Origin: Blautia sp.
Lineage (GTDB): Bacteria > Bacillota > Clostridia > Lachnospirales > Lachnospiraceae
Assembly: GCA_017515325.1 (NCBI GenBank)
Contig: JAFWGA010000057.1
Coordinates: 62,001-126,000, forward strand
Direction of reading: 5' to 3'
Length of the DNA stretch: 64,000 bases
Below are positions 25,002 through 33,513 of this stretch, piece by piece; position 1 is the first letter of the stretch; each line of letters begins with the position of its first letter. Under the pieces are notes generated by a model. It had not been told where the DNA came from. It saw only the letters and a list, made by a program, of their open reading frames with translations, and ran no database searches. Position numbers and translations under genes: made by a program.

Positions 25002-25790
25002 TTACCCCTCATCTTTATAATCCGACAGATCTTTCCAGCTTTCAGGATCGTTTAATACCTCAATCCGGATATCGTCAAACAGCCGTTCCTGGATTACTTT
25101 AATATGGCCCATTTTGATCAGCTCGAGAATGGAAAGGAAGGTGACCACCATAGTGAAACGGTCTTTTCCGTCTTCAATCAGATCCTCGAAGGAGAAACAG
25201 GTATGCTCCAAAGCGTAATTCCGGATTTCGGACAGTTTCTGGCTTACATTGACAGGTTCCTTGACAATCCGGCCGAAGGTTGATCGGATAGGATCTACTC
25301 TGTCCTGCTTTCTGCGGACGATGGACTCAAAAATCCGGTTCAGCTCAGACAAGGTCATCCCGCCGAGAAGCTGGACCGGATCTACCGGCTCTTTGCGGTT
25401 GCGGATCTCTGCGGGTATATCGGGTTCGCGAAAGCAGGCTCCGCTGGCTTGCTCCAGCATCTGGCGAAGTTCTCCGGACATATATTTGTAGGTTTTGTAT
25501 TCCAAAAGCTTTTCCACAAGATCTGCCCTGGGGTCTTCGATTTCGCCTTCTTCGTTGACCTGCTTGGGCAGAAGCATTCTGCATTTGATATCCAAAAGAG
25601 TAGCCGCCATCAGCATAAATTCACTCATGGCAGAAAGATCCTCATGCTCCATCTGCCGGATAAATACCATATACTGGTCGGTTATGGATACAATGGGAAT
25701 GTCGTAGATATCCACTTTGTTTTTCTCGATCAGGTGAAGTAGCAGATCCAGGGGGCCTTCGAAGACCTCCAGCTTAACCGGGATCACCAT
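25002..25790 (-). CDS. scpA: Segregation and condensation protein ScpA (kleisin)
   Basis: A 262-residue kleisin that links Smc heads in the chromosome condensin. The N-terminus KLEVFEGPLDLLLHLIEKNKVDIYDIPI is the family hallmark; a middle acidic/charged linker and a C-terminal winged helix (VVTFLSILELIKMGHIKVIQ) follow. Start ATG 25790 directly abuts the stop of the upstream phosphoesterase gene (TAAATG), so translation is coupled. Confidence 0.96.
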   Translation of the reverse strand: MVIPVKLEVFEGPLDLLLHLIEKNKVDIYDIPIVSITDQYMVFIRQMEHEDLSAMSEFMLMAATLLDIKCRMLLPKQVNEEGEIEDPRADLVEKLLEYKTYKYMSGELRQMLEQASGACFREPDIPAEIRNRKEPVDPVQLLGGMTLSELNRIFESIVRRKQDRVDPIRSTFGRIVKEPVNVSQKLSEIRNYALEHTCFSFEDLIEDGKDRFTMVVTFLSILELIKMGHIKVIQERLFDDIRIEVLNDPESWKDLSDYKDEG

Positions 25791-26675
25791 TTAAGCTTCC
25801 TCCGGATTCTTTACTGTGATAAAGACCAGTTCATGGGGATTAAACAGGCGAACCGGCAGGGTATGTTCTCCCAAGCCTGCACTGACCACCAGATGGGAAT
25901 CTCCCCGGTGAAAATCCCCTACACAGTAGGAGGGAAAGGGATGCAGATAGGGACTGACCAGTCCCCTTCTTTTTCCCAGGCGCAGGATACCGCCATGATA
26001 ATGGCCACTGACGGTCAGATCTGCCTGCCAGGTAAAATAGGCCGGTGCAAAATAGGGAGAGTGGGCAATCAGAATCTGAAATGCCTCCTGGTTGGCCGAA
26101 CCGCATAATAGTTCTATATCGCTGGCGTGAAGGCCAAAGGGAAACGGCTTGTGATAACAGGAATAGGGAACCCTCAGACCGCAGATATCCACCATAACGG
26201 AATGAAAGCTTTTTCTCACTCTCTGATTTTTCAGCAGGATCACTCCTGCCTCCTCCAGAGCAGATTCAAATGTCCGGTAATCCTCAATCAAATGATGCTC
26301 CTTGGGCGGAAGCCGCTTCCTGCGGTAGACAGAATGCTGGAGCACAGAGAATGCCTCCGCTTCCCCACCGGGCTGATCGTCATATAAAAAGACTTCCTCA
26401 TGATTTCCCAGGCCATAACAGACTGGGACCTGCTTTGACAGAGGAATCAGAAGATCCTTTGCAGCCGTAAAGCTGTTTTCCCGAATACGCAGGATCATAT
26501 CACCTGCTGCAAGGACCAAATCACAGTCCTCGGCTTCGATGGCCTGCAGCAGCCGATCCTGTCTGTGGCCATAGACAGCCCCATGCAGGTCGGCAAGAAG
26601 CGCGATTTTCAGAGCAGCTTTACCCTGAAGCTTTGGACTTTGGATTTCATAATACCTTTTCACAAAATCGGGCAT
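25791..26675 (-). CDS. Calcineurin-like metallophosphoesterase
   Basis: A 294-residue metallophosphoesterase. The metal-binding set is complete: ADLHG (about 30), AGDM, GNHE, and SGHYHGG near the C-terminus, plus a HSP motif. It resembles the YaeI/YkuE group, which acts on phospholipid-type or phosphodiester substrates, but lacks the twin-arginine signal of YkuE. It lies immediately upstream of scpA and 28 bases after the cardiolipin synthase gene. The lipid neighbour weakly supports a membrane-lipid substrate. Confidence 0.85.
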   Translation of the reverse strand: MPDFVKRYYEIQSPKLQGKAALKIALLADLHGAVYGHRQDRLLQAIEAEDCDLVLAAGDMILRIRENSFTAAKDLLIPLSKQVPVCYGLGNHEEVFLYDDQPGGEAEAFSVLQHSVYRRKRLPPKEHHLIEDYRTFESALEEAGVILLKNQRVRKSFHSVMVDICGLRVPYSCYHKPFPFGLHASDIELLCGSANQEAFQILIAHSPYFAPAYFTWQADLTVSGHYHGGILRLGKRRGLVSPYLHPFPSYCVGDFHRGDSHLVVSAGLGEHTLPVRLFNPHELVFITVKNPEEA

Positions 26676-26703
26676 GGTACTTCCTTTCCCGGGGCATGAT
26701 CAT

Positions 26704-28278
26704 TTATATCGCCGGTGCGCTCAGACGCAGGATAACCTGCAGGGCTTTGATCAGGGGATTTCTCTTTTTCACGAAATCAAGATCGATTGGCCGGCATTGT
26801 TTCAGGGTCTCAAGAAAATCCTGTTTTATCTCCTCAATCACCGGATTATCATAGATCCAGACGCCATCCTCAAAATGCAGGAACAGGCTCCTGTAATCCA
26901 AATTGATGGTACCGCATACTGCTATTTTATCGTCGCAGACAAAGGATTTGGCATGAAGAAAGCCAGGCTGGTATTCGTAAATTTTCACTCCTGCGCGCAA
27001 AAGCCTCTCGTAATAGGACTGCGTTACCAGGAATACCAGTTTTTTGTCCGGTATGCCTGGTGTGATGATCCGGATATCCACACCGCTTTTGGCAGCCAGG
27101 CAAAAAGCAGACATCATCTCATTGTCTACGATGAGATAGGGCGTAAAAATATAGACATAGCTCTGGGCATTGCCCAAAACGGAGATATAGACATTCTGTC
27201 CTACAGGCTCATGGTCCAAAGGGGAATCGCCGAAGGGCTGGAAATATCCCTCTCCTTGTTCTTTGTCCCCTTCCCTGTCGATTCCTGCTGCCAGATAGTC
27301 CTGGTAATGGATCTCCTCCAAGGTCTCGGCCTTTGTAACGGTAGCCCACATGTTCAGGAACATGAAGGTCATATTTCTGACTGCGTCTCCTCTGAGGAGA
27401 ATCGCCGTATCCTTCCAGTAGCCAAAACGGTTCTGGCGGTTGATATACTCGTCAGAGAGGTTGATTCCACCGGTCAGGCCGACGTTTCCGTCTATGATAC
27501 AAAATTTCCTGTGGTCTCGGTTATTGTGGACAACATTTGCCAGGAAACGAAAAGGATTGAAAACCTCACATTTGATTCCCTTGGCACGAAGCTTTTCGTA
27601 ATAGCGGATGGGAAGAATATTCATACAGCCGAAATCATCATAGATCAGGCGGACATCCACCCCCTCTTTGGCCTTTTGCTCCAGGATATCCAGAATCGTA
27701 TTCCACATGAAACCGTTGTTGATAATAAAGTATTCGATAAAAATATAATGCTTCGCCGCTTCAAGTTCTCTGATCAGGGCGGGAAACATTTCATCTCCCA
27801 CCTGAAAATATTCGGCGGTAGTATTGCCCCACAATGGGGTATCGGAAGTATCCCGAATGTAGACAGACTGGCGGTTGGCATTGGGATCTAGTTCTGCCAG
27901 TCTGACACGGATCTGTTCCTCTTCCTTCAGAATATCATGTCCCTGGGCAATCACCCGGTTATACTGCCGATAAACACCGGAAACCTTTCGGGACTGGACG
28001 GCCAGGAGAAAGAGAACCAGGCCAAACAGGTGCAGACCCAGGATCAGACTGACCCAGAAAAGCTTGTAGGAGGAATCCATCTCCTCATTCAGGATCACAA
28101 GAACAACAATGATGACAAGAACCGATACAGCCAAAGACAAATATGGAGAATAGGTAGTCAGCCGGTAAAAGTTCAGAAAGACCCATCCTACCTGAACGGA
28201 AGCCGCCGCGATCACAAACAGAATACGGTTGAAAAGAATCTTGTAGATTTTTTTTAAAACCGGCTTTACTCTTTCCAT
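26704..28278 (-). CDS. cls: Cardiolipin synthase
   Basis: A 524-residue phospholipase-D superfamily enzyme that joins two phosphatidylglycerols. Two to three N-terminal membrane helices (about 10-105) anchor it. The two HKD motifs are DHRKFCIIDG (with GLTGGINL after it) and HAKSFVCDDKIAVCGTINLDYRS near the C-terminus, both complete. Start ATG 28278, nine bases after AGGGAG. PgsA, which makes the precursor, is also in the window. Confidence 0.95.
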   Translation of the reverse strand: MERVKPVLKKIYKILFNRILFVIAAASVQVGWVFLNFYRLTTYSPYLSLAVSVLVIIVVLVILNEEMDSSYKLFWVSLILGLHLFGLVLFLLAVQSRKVSGVYRQYNRVIAQGHDILKEEEQIRVRLAELDPNANRQSVYIRDTSDTPLWGNTTAEYFQVGDEMFPALIRELEAAKHYIFIEYFIINNGFMWNTILDILEQKAKEGVDVRLIYDDFGCMNILPIRYYEKLRAKGIKCEVFNPFRFLANVVHNNRDHRKFCIIDGNVGLTGGINLSDEYINRQNRFGYWKDTAILLRGDAVRNMTFMFLNMWATVTKAETLEEIHYQDYLAAGIDREGDKEQGEGYFQPFGDSPLDHEPVGQNVYISVLGNAQSYVYIFTPYLIVDNEMMSAFCLAAKSGVDIRIITPGIPDKKLVFLVTQSYYERLLRAGVKIYEYQPGFLHAKSFVCDDKIAVCGTINLDYRSLFLHFEDGVWIYDNPVIEEIKQDFLETLKQCRPIDLDFVKKRNPLIKALQVILRLSAPAI

Positions 28279-28316
28279 ATTTGCTGTCTCCCTAAACGGT
28301 TAAAACCCAGTATATC

Positions 28317-28352
28317 AGCAAAAATCCCTGACTGTGTAACCAGCCAGGGATT
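28317..28352 (-). terminator. Rho-independent terminator after rpsU
   Basis: Arms AAAATCCCTG and CAGGGATTTT flank a loop that itself contains a short stem; the minus-strand RNA ends GGGATTTTTG. It lies just after the rpsU stop and before the cls gene. Confidence 0.8.
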
Positions 28353-28364
28353 TTCGCTGCACGA

Positions 28365-28541
28365 TCAATTATATTTACGTTTTCTTGCCGCTTCGGATTT
28401 TTTCTTACGACGAACGCTGGGTTTCTCGTAATGCTCTCTCTTGCGGATTTCCTGCTGAATGCCTGCTTTCGCGCAGCTTCTCTTAAATCTCCGCAGAGCG
28501 CTGTCCAAAGTCTCGTTCTCTTTTACGATAACGTTTGACAT
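28365..28541 (-). CDS. rpsU: 30S ribosomal protein S21
   Basis: A 58-residue S21: [19 protein letters not shown] at the N-terminus and a highly basic C-terminus ending [15 protein letters not shown]. The start is the ATG at 28541, after GGAGGTTAGG; the frame to 28649 adds an unrelated head and is discarded. It has its own promoter (28620-28649) and terminator, so it is likely a single-gene unit between alaS and cls. Confidence 0.98.
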   Translation of the reverse strand: MSNVIVKENETLDSALRRFKRSCAKAGIQQEIRKREHYEKPSVRRKKKSEAARKRKYN

Positions 28542-28619
28542 ACTACCACACCTAACCTCCCTCCAGTTGTAGATTGTGCGAAAATACAACTGTGTAGGTA
28601 TTTTTCCAGCACGGATGCT

Positions 28620-28649
28620 ATTATATAACACCTTGTAAGGATTCGTCAA
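28620..28649 (-). promoter_or_regulatory. Strong sigma-A promoter of rpsU
   Basis: On the minus strand TTGACG (28644-28649), 18 bases, perfect TATAAT (28620-28625), about 80 bases upstream of the ATG. Confidence 0.85.
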
Positions 28650-28667
28650 TCACTTTTTCAGGTTTTT

Positions 28668-31307
28668 TTATTTCAGCTGTCCCTTCAGAATAGAAGATGC
28701 CGCCTCGATGACATCCGCGACCTTCTCAGGAAGCTTTCCTCCGGCCTGCGCCATGTTGGGACGACCGCCTCCGCCGCCTCCTACGATCTTTGCGGCTTCG
28801 CGGATCATATTGCCGGCATGGGCCCCTGCCCGGATCGCGCCGTCGGTCGCCATAGCCAGAAGATTGACCTTGCCCTCATTGACTGCTGCAAGAAGGATAA
28901 CGCCCTCCCCCAGCTTTTCCTTAAGGGAATCTCCCAGATCTCTCATCCCATTGGCATCCACACCATCCACGCGGGCTGCCAGGAGCTTTACTCCGCCTAT
29001 CTCCGTTACCTTGTCCATGACATCGCCCAGTGAACCCTGAGCCATTTTGCTCTTCAGGGATTCATTTTCACTGAGAGCAGCCTTAAGCTCTCCCTGCAGA
29101 TGGACGATCCGGTCATAAAGCTCAGCAGGACTGGTCTTCAGCGCTTTGGCGCTGGATGCCAGAAGCTCTTCGAGCCTGCCATAATACTCCATGACACCCT
29201 TGCCTGTCAGAGCCTCGATTCGACGCACCCCTGCAGCGATACCGGATTCGGATACAATCTTGAACAGGCGAATACTGGAGGTGTTTGCCACATGGGTTCC
29301 TCCGCAGAGCTCCTTCGAGAAATCTCCCATGGAGACTACGCGGACCTTCTGGGAGTATTTCTCTCCAAACAGAGCCATGGCGCCTGATTTCTTGGCATCC
29401 TCGATATCCATGATCTGGGTATCGACGGGAAGGCCGGCGCTGATCTGCTCATTCACCAGCTTCTCCACGGTACTGATCTCCTCCGGTGTCATGGCCTGGA
29501 AATGGGCAAAGTCAAACCGGAGCCTGTCCGGGGTGACCAGGGAGCCCTTCTGCTCTACGTGAGAACCCAGAACGGTCTTCAGTGCCTTTTGCAGCAGATG
29601 GGTTGCGCTGTGATTCTTGCAGGTATCCGCCCTGCGCTCAGCGTCCACCTTCATGGCAACCGTTTCACCCTTTGAGAGCATACCGGATTCCATATAGCCG
29701 ACATGTCCCACCTTATCGCCGCGCAGCTTGACGGTCTCCTCCACAACAAAGACCCCGTTGGCGCCCTCGATCCGGCCGCTGTCGCCCTCCTGGCCGCCCA
29801 TGGTGGCATAGAAGGGGGTCTTTTCCGTGACGATGGTGCCTCTCTGGCCTTCCATCAGGGCATCCGCCAGCTCTGACTCCGTGGTAAGGGCAGTGATCTG
29901 TGAAGACAGCTCCAGCTTATCGTAGCCCTCAAACTCTGTCGTCAGCTCCACCGGCAGCCGGTCATATACCGTAGCATCCGCTCCCATATAATTGGTGACG
30001 CTGCGGGCCTTTCTCGCCTTGGTTTTCTGTTCCTCCATGGCGCTGGCAAAGCCGGCCTCATCGATGGTGTATCCCTTCTCTTCCAGAATTTCCTTTGTCA
30101 GGTCAAGAGGGAAGCCATAGGTATCATAAAGCCTGAAGGCATTATCCCCGGAAAGAATCGTCTTTCCCTCCGCCTTCATCTCCTCTTCCATATCTGCAAT
30201 GATGCGCAGTCCCTTGTCAATGGTCTGGCTGAACTGCATTTCCTCATTGTTGAGCACCTTGACAATAAAAACCTTTTTCTCCTCCAGCTCCGGATAGCCA
30301 GCCTTTGATCCCTGGATCACCTCATCTGCCAGACTGGCCAGGAAATTTCCCTCTATGCCAAGAAGCCTTCCGTGACGGGCAGCGCGGCGGATCAGACGGC
30401 GCAGGACATAGCCTCTGCCTTCATTGGTCGGCATAATCCCGTCGGAAATCATAAAGGTGGCAGAACGGATGTGGTCTGTGATCAGGCGAATGGAGACATC
30501 ATCCTCGTGCTTTTTGCCATATTCCTTACCGGCGATCCTGCATACCAGATTTCTCAGAGAACAGATGGTATCCACGTCAAAGATGGAATCCACATCCTGA
30601 ACCACCACGGCCAGTCGCTCCAGACCCATACCGGTATCAATGTTTTTCTGGGTCAGCTCTGTATAATGTCCCTTTCCGTCATTCTCGAACTGGGTGAAAA
30701 CATCATTCCAGACCTCGATATAGCGGTCACAGTCACAGCCTACCGTACAGCCCGGCTTACCGCAGCCGTACTTCTCTCCCCTGTCATAGTATATTTCCGA
30801 GCAGGGGCCGCAGGGGCCGGCTCCATGCTCCCAGAAGTTATCCTCCTTGCCGAAACGGAAGATCTTTTCCGCAGGAATCCCGATCTCCTTGTTCCAGATG
30901 TCATAGGCCTCATCATCCTCCAGATAAACAGAGGGGTACAGGCGGTCCGGGTCAAGGCCTACCACCTGGGTCAGGAATTCCCAGGACCAGTTCAGGGCTT
31001 CCCTCTTAAAATAATCGCCAAAGGAAAAATTGCCCAGCATCTCAAAAAAGGTACCATGTCTGGCTGTCTTGCCAACGTTTTCGATGTCACCGGTACGGAT
31101 ACATTTCTGGCAGGTGGCAACCCGTTTCCTGGGCGGAATCTCGGCACCGGTAAAATAGGGTTTCAGGGGAGTCATTCCCGCGTTGATCAGCAGAACGCTT
31201 TTATCGCCCTGGGGCACCAATGAAAAGCTTTTCATCACCAGATGACCTTTGCTTTCCATAAAATCCAGGAACATCTGGCGAAGCTCATTTACTCCGTATT
31301 TATTCAT
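28668..31307 (-). CDS. alaS: Alanyl-tRNA synthetase
   Basis: A 879-residue class II synthetase that charges tRNA-Ala. The catalytic domain is at the N-terminus (class II motifs around FTNAGM-like LINAGMTPLKPYF, HGTFFEMLGNFSFGDYF). The editing domain carries the zinc-site HSATHLLQKAL and a CGGTH motif, and the C-terminal oligomerisation part ends in GGGGGGRPNMAQAGG. All are as in known AlaRS. I start at the ATG at 31307, seven bases after AAGGAG, because the frame to 31313 begins with a TTG overlapping the tyrS stop. Translationally adjacent to tyrS. Confidence 0.98.
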   Translation of the reverse strand: MNKYGVNELRQMFLDFMESKGHLVMKSFSLVPQGDKSVLLINAGMTPLKPYFTGAEIPPRKRVATCQKCIRTGDIENVGKTARHGTFFEMLGNFSFGDYFKREALNWSWEFLTQVVGLDPDRLYPSVYLEDDEAYDIWNKEIGIPAEKIFRFGKEDNFWEHGAGPCGPCSEIYYDRGEKYGCGKPGCTVGCDCDRYIEVWNDVFTQFENDGKGHYTELTQKNIDTGMGLERLAVVVQDVDSIFDVDTICSLRNLVCRIAGKEYGKKHEDDVSIRLITDHIRSATFMISDGIMPTNEGRGYVLRRLIRRAARHGRLLGIEGNFLASLADEVIQGSKAGYPELEEKKVFIVKVLNNEEMQFSQTIDKGLRIIADMEEEMKAEGKTILSGDNAFRLYDTYGFPLDLTKEILEEKGYTIDEAGFASAMEEQKTKARKARSVTNYMGADATVYDRLPVELTTEFEGYDKLELSSQITALTTESELADALMEGQRGTIVTEKTPFYATMGGQEGDSGRIEGANGVFVVEETVKLRGDKVGHVGYMESGMLSKGETVAMKVDAERRADTCKNHSATHLLQKALKTVLGSHVEQKGSLVTPDRLRFDFAHFQAMTPEEISTVEKLVNEQISAGLPVDTQIMDIEDAKKSGAMALFGEKYSQKVRVVSMGDFSKELCGGTHVANTSSIRLFKIVSESGIAAGVRRIEALTGKGVMEYYGRLEELLASSAKALKTSPAELYDRIVHLQGELKAALSENESLKSKMAQGSLGDVMDKVTEIGGVKLLAARVDGVDANGMRDLGDSLKEKLGEGVILLAAVNEGKVNLLAMATDGAIRAGAHAGNMIREAAKIVGGGGGGRPNMAQAGGKLPEKVADVIEAASSILKGQLK

Positions 31308-31309
31308 TC

Positions 31310-32548
31310 TCAATCTCCTTGTGATATGCAGATCTTGTGATATTTTTTCTTGCCGCGCCGGAGAATCATCTCCTCCTTGGCCAAGGCATCCCGGGAAATG
31401 GCAAAGTGGATGTCCGTGATTTTATCTGAACCTACGGTAACACCACCCTGTTCAATGGCGCGTCTTCCTTCGGAACGGGTGGGAACCAGGCCGGTCTTTA
31501 CCAGAAGAGAGATCAGGTCTGCTTTCCCTTCCTCATCAAAGTCTGCCTCTTCCAATACTGTGGTGGGCATGTGCTCCGAGTCAGCTCCGCCTCCGAATAA
31601 CGCCCTTGCTCCGGCCTCTGCTTTTTTCGCTTCTTCCTCTCCATGGACCAGTTCAGTCAGCTGATAGGCCAGAATCTCCTTGGCTTTGTTCAGCTCGCTG
31701 CCTTCCCATTTTTCCATCGCCTGGATCTCCTCCACAGGAAGGAAGGTCAGGAGATAGAGACATTTTATGACATCGGCATCTCCCACGTTTCTCCAATATT
31801 GATAAAAGTCAAAGGGACTGGTCTTTTCCGGATCCAGCCAGACAGCACCGGCTACGGTTTTTCCCATCTTCTTGCCCTCAGAGTTCAGAAGAAGGGTGAT
31901 GGTCATGGCATCAGCATCCCCGGAGAGTTTACGGCGTACCAGCTCCATGCCGGCAATCATATTGCTCCACTGGTCGTCTCCGCCAAACTCCAGGTTGCAG
32001 CCGTATTTCTGGTAGAGCATATAGAAGTCGTAGGCCTGCATGATCATATAATTGAATTCCAGGAAGGTCAGACCCTTCTCCCAGCGCTGCTTATAGCATT
32101 CCGCTGCCAGCATACGGTTGACGGTAAACTCCGTTCCCACTTCTCTGAGCAGGCCGACATAGTTCAGGTCAAGAAGCCAGTCCGCATTGTTTACCATCAG
32201 GGCTTTGCCGTCGGAAAAGTCGATAAAACGGCTCATCTGCTTTTTAAAGCATTCAATATTGTGATCAATGGTTTCCTTCGTCATCATGGTTCTCAGATCG
32301 GATTTTCCGGAAGGATCTCCGATCATGCCTGTGCCGCCGCCCAGAAGGGCGATGGGCTTGTTCCCTGCCATCTGCAGGCGCTTCATCAGACAAAGAGCCA
32401 TGAAGTGACCGACATGCAGACTGTCCGCAGTGGGGTCAAACCCGATATAGAAGGTTGCCTTTCCGCTATTGATCAGTTCTCTTACCCTTTCCTCATCGGT
32501 AACCTGGGCAATCAGCCCTCTTGCCTTCAATTCTTCCCAGATTGTCAT
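31310..32548 (-). CDS. tyrS: Tyrosyl-tRNA synthetase
   Basis: A 412-residue class I synthetase. It has the HIGH-type motif HVGHFMAL, YIGFDPTADSLHVGH at the N-terminus, the tyrosine pocket (QWSN, GGDDQWSNM), the KMSKS-type KKMGKTV, and a C-terminal S4 RNA-binding domain. The start is ATG 32548, after GGGAGATGAGAC; the frame to 32632 is discarded. It is read from a promoter at 32819-32848 through a leader of about 264 bases that contains a strong terminator hairpin. That arrangement suggests control by early termination. alaS follows with a 2-base gap. Confidence 0.97.
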   Translation of the reverse strand: MTIWEELKARGLIAQVTDEERVRELINSGKATFYIGFDPTADSLHVGHFMALCLMKRLQMAGNKPIALLGGGTGMIGDPSGKSDLRTMMTKETIDHNIECFKKQMSRFIDFSDGKALMVNNADWLLDLNYVGLLREVGTEFTVNRMLAAECYKQRWEKGLTFLEFNYMIMQAYDFYMLYQKYGCNLEFGGDDQWSNMIAGMELVRRKLSGDADAMTITLLLNSEGKKMGKTVAGAVWLDPEKTSPFDFYQYWRNVGDADVIKCLYLLTFLPVEEIQAMEKWEGSELNKAKEILAYQLTELVHGEEEAKKAEAGARALFGGGADSEHMPTTVLEEADFDEEGKADLISLLVKTGLVPTRSEGRRAIEQGGVTVGSDKITDIHFAISRDALAKEEMILRRGKKKYHKICISQGD

Positions 32549-32587
32549 TGTCTCATCTCCCTTGTTTTTTACATGGCTTTGACATCT

Positions 32588-32623
32588 CGTAACTGTGTCG
32601 CACAAAAATGCCGGGCAGTTACG
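32588..32623. repeat. GTAACTG-type palindromic repeat in the tyrS leader
   Basis: CGTAACTG (32588-32595) and CAGTTACG (32616-32623) are inverted; the inner part contains TGCCGGGCAGTTAC, also found at 56214-56227. Confidence 0.55.
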
Positions 32624-32639
32624 CCATTTCAAGAAAAAA

Positions 32640-32671
32640 ACCGGTTCCTGTCCAGATAAGGACGAGAACCG
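32640..32671 (-). terminator. Terminator-like hairpin inside the tyrS leader
   Basis: Arms CCGGTTCCTGTCC and GGACGAGAACCGG (near perfect) flank a 6-base loop, followed on the minus strand by seven T. It lies about 90 bases upstream of tyrS and downstream of its promoter, so it can act as an attenuator. The conserved T-box sequence was not found. Confidence 0.75.
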
Positions 32672-32708
32672 GATCCTGTGATCTCACTTATGCTCACAGC
32701 AAAGAATA

Positions 32709-32748
32709 TCGTAAACGAGAAAAAATGCCTGCATTTTGATTCGTTTAC
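32709..32748. repeat. GTAAACGA-type palindromic repeat
   Basis: GTAAACGA (32711-32718) and TCGTTTAC (32741-32748) are inverted around an A/T-rich stem with AATGC/GCATT. The left part recurs at 38658-38681 upstream of yicC. Confidence 0.55.
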
Positions 32749-32818
32749 TGCGTAAGCCATTGCCGCAAGAAACGAAGCGCTTCTTTGCTTTCCCGCCAAA
32801 GCCTTTTGCTAAAGCCAT

Positions 32819-32848
32819 AGTATAATGAAGAAGGCTGGTATTTGTCAA
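32819..32848 (-). promoter_or_regulatory. Strong promoter of tyrS-alaS
   Basis: On the minus strand perfect TTGACA (32843-32848), 18 bases, TATACT (32819-32824). Confidence 0.8.
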
Positions 32849-32904
32849 GGCTTTTTTGCTCTTACCACCCTTGCGCTCTCATGGGTAAAGGGATAGAATA
32901 GCTT

Positions 32905-33294
32905 TCAGGCCACATTGGTGATCTGATCCTGTGCATGGCCAAGATCCATATAGACGTAGCATCTGCCTGTACAGCTGACCTGTATGTCAGCCTGCCGCCG
33001 GCTGATTCTGCTGCGGGAGACAGCTTTTGTGTAGCCGGCATCCTTTAAATAGGCCTGGAAGATCCGGTAAATGTCCTCATCCATGTCCATGGTCTCCCCC
33101 TCCGGAGAATAGAGTGACATTTCTGCCCTGCCCTCGGAAAAGACGGAGCCGACGATCACTCCTGCCATACCCAGGCCGAAATTCTGGGCACACATGGTAC
33201 GAATCATCCTGTCGCTGATATCTGTCTGATTGGCAGAGCGATCATATACCAGATATTCTTCTGTCCCGATCCGATACTTGTAGATGATGTCCAT
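32905..33294 (-). CDS. DapF-like half protein lacking the catalytic cysteine region
   Basis: A 129-residue protein. Its first 90 residues follow the N-terminal half of diaminopimelate epimerase: an EYLVYDRSANQ beta hairpin, then CAQNFGLGMAGVIVG (compare the RNFGIGADGVL of DapF), and YSPEGETMDMDEDIYRIFQAYLKDAG (compare MYNPDGS-x-A-x-CGNGIRCFAKYL). The catalytic Cys-Gly-Asn-Gly stretch is replaced by acidic residues and the second half is absent (DapF is about 270 residues). So it is probably not an epimerase and may have another, perhaps binding, role. Start ATG 33294 after GAGGAGGCC. Single gene, divergent from the AraC regulator. Confidence 0.55.
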   Translation of the reverse strand: MDIIYKYRIGTEEYLVYDRSANQTDISDRMIRTMCAQNFGLGMAGVIVGSVFSEGRAEMSLYSPEGETMDMDEDIYRIFQAYLKDAGYTKAVSRSRISRRQADIQVSCTGRCYVYMDLGHAQDQITNVA

Positions 33295-33342
33295 TGCGGC
33301 CTCCTCATTTCATATGAATGTTCTCGTTTTCGTTACCTCGTT

Positions 33343-33371
33343 TTTACAGACACGATGATACCAGTTATGAT
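33343..33371 (+). promoter_or_regulatory. Candidate promoter of the AraC regulator gene
   Basis: TTTACA (33343-33348), 17 bases, TATGAT (33366-33371); leader of about 135 bases. The spacer also holds CTCGTTTTCGTTAC near 33323, resembling the 56186-56198 sequence. Confidence 0.5.
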
Positions 33372-33513
33372 TTAAAAAGAAATCAAATATGATGCCGCAA
33401 ATCTTTTAAATAGTGCTATGGATTGGGAAGCCGAAAGCCATTTGAGGCCGCACGACGGCGAACAACGGAACGACAACCGACCGAATGGGTCCAAATAGAG
33501 GAGGAATGTAGTT

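Larger units (their letters stand above)
32549..32904 (-). other. Long spacer and tyrS leader
   Basis: This 356-base gene-free stretch holds, from the upstream side, the tyrS promoter (32819-32848), a GTAAACGA palindrome, a strong terminator hairpin (32640-32671) and a GTAACTG palindrome. No open frame of interest and no T-box core sequence was seen. Confidence 0.7.

Noticed and set aside
26674-27891. Long plus-strand open frame (405 codons) opposite cls
   Set aside because: It lies antisense to a clear cardiolipin synthase with both HKD motifs and resembles no family.
32549-32904. T-box riboswitch upstream of tyrS
   Set aside because: Terminator and long leader are present, but the conserved T-box core and a matching antiterminator were not found.
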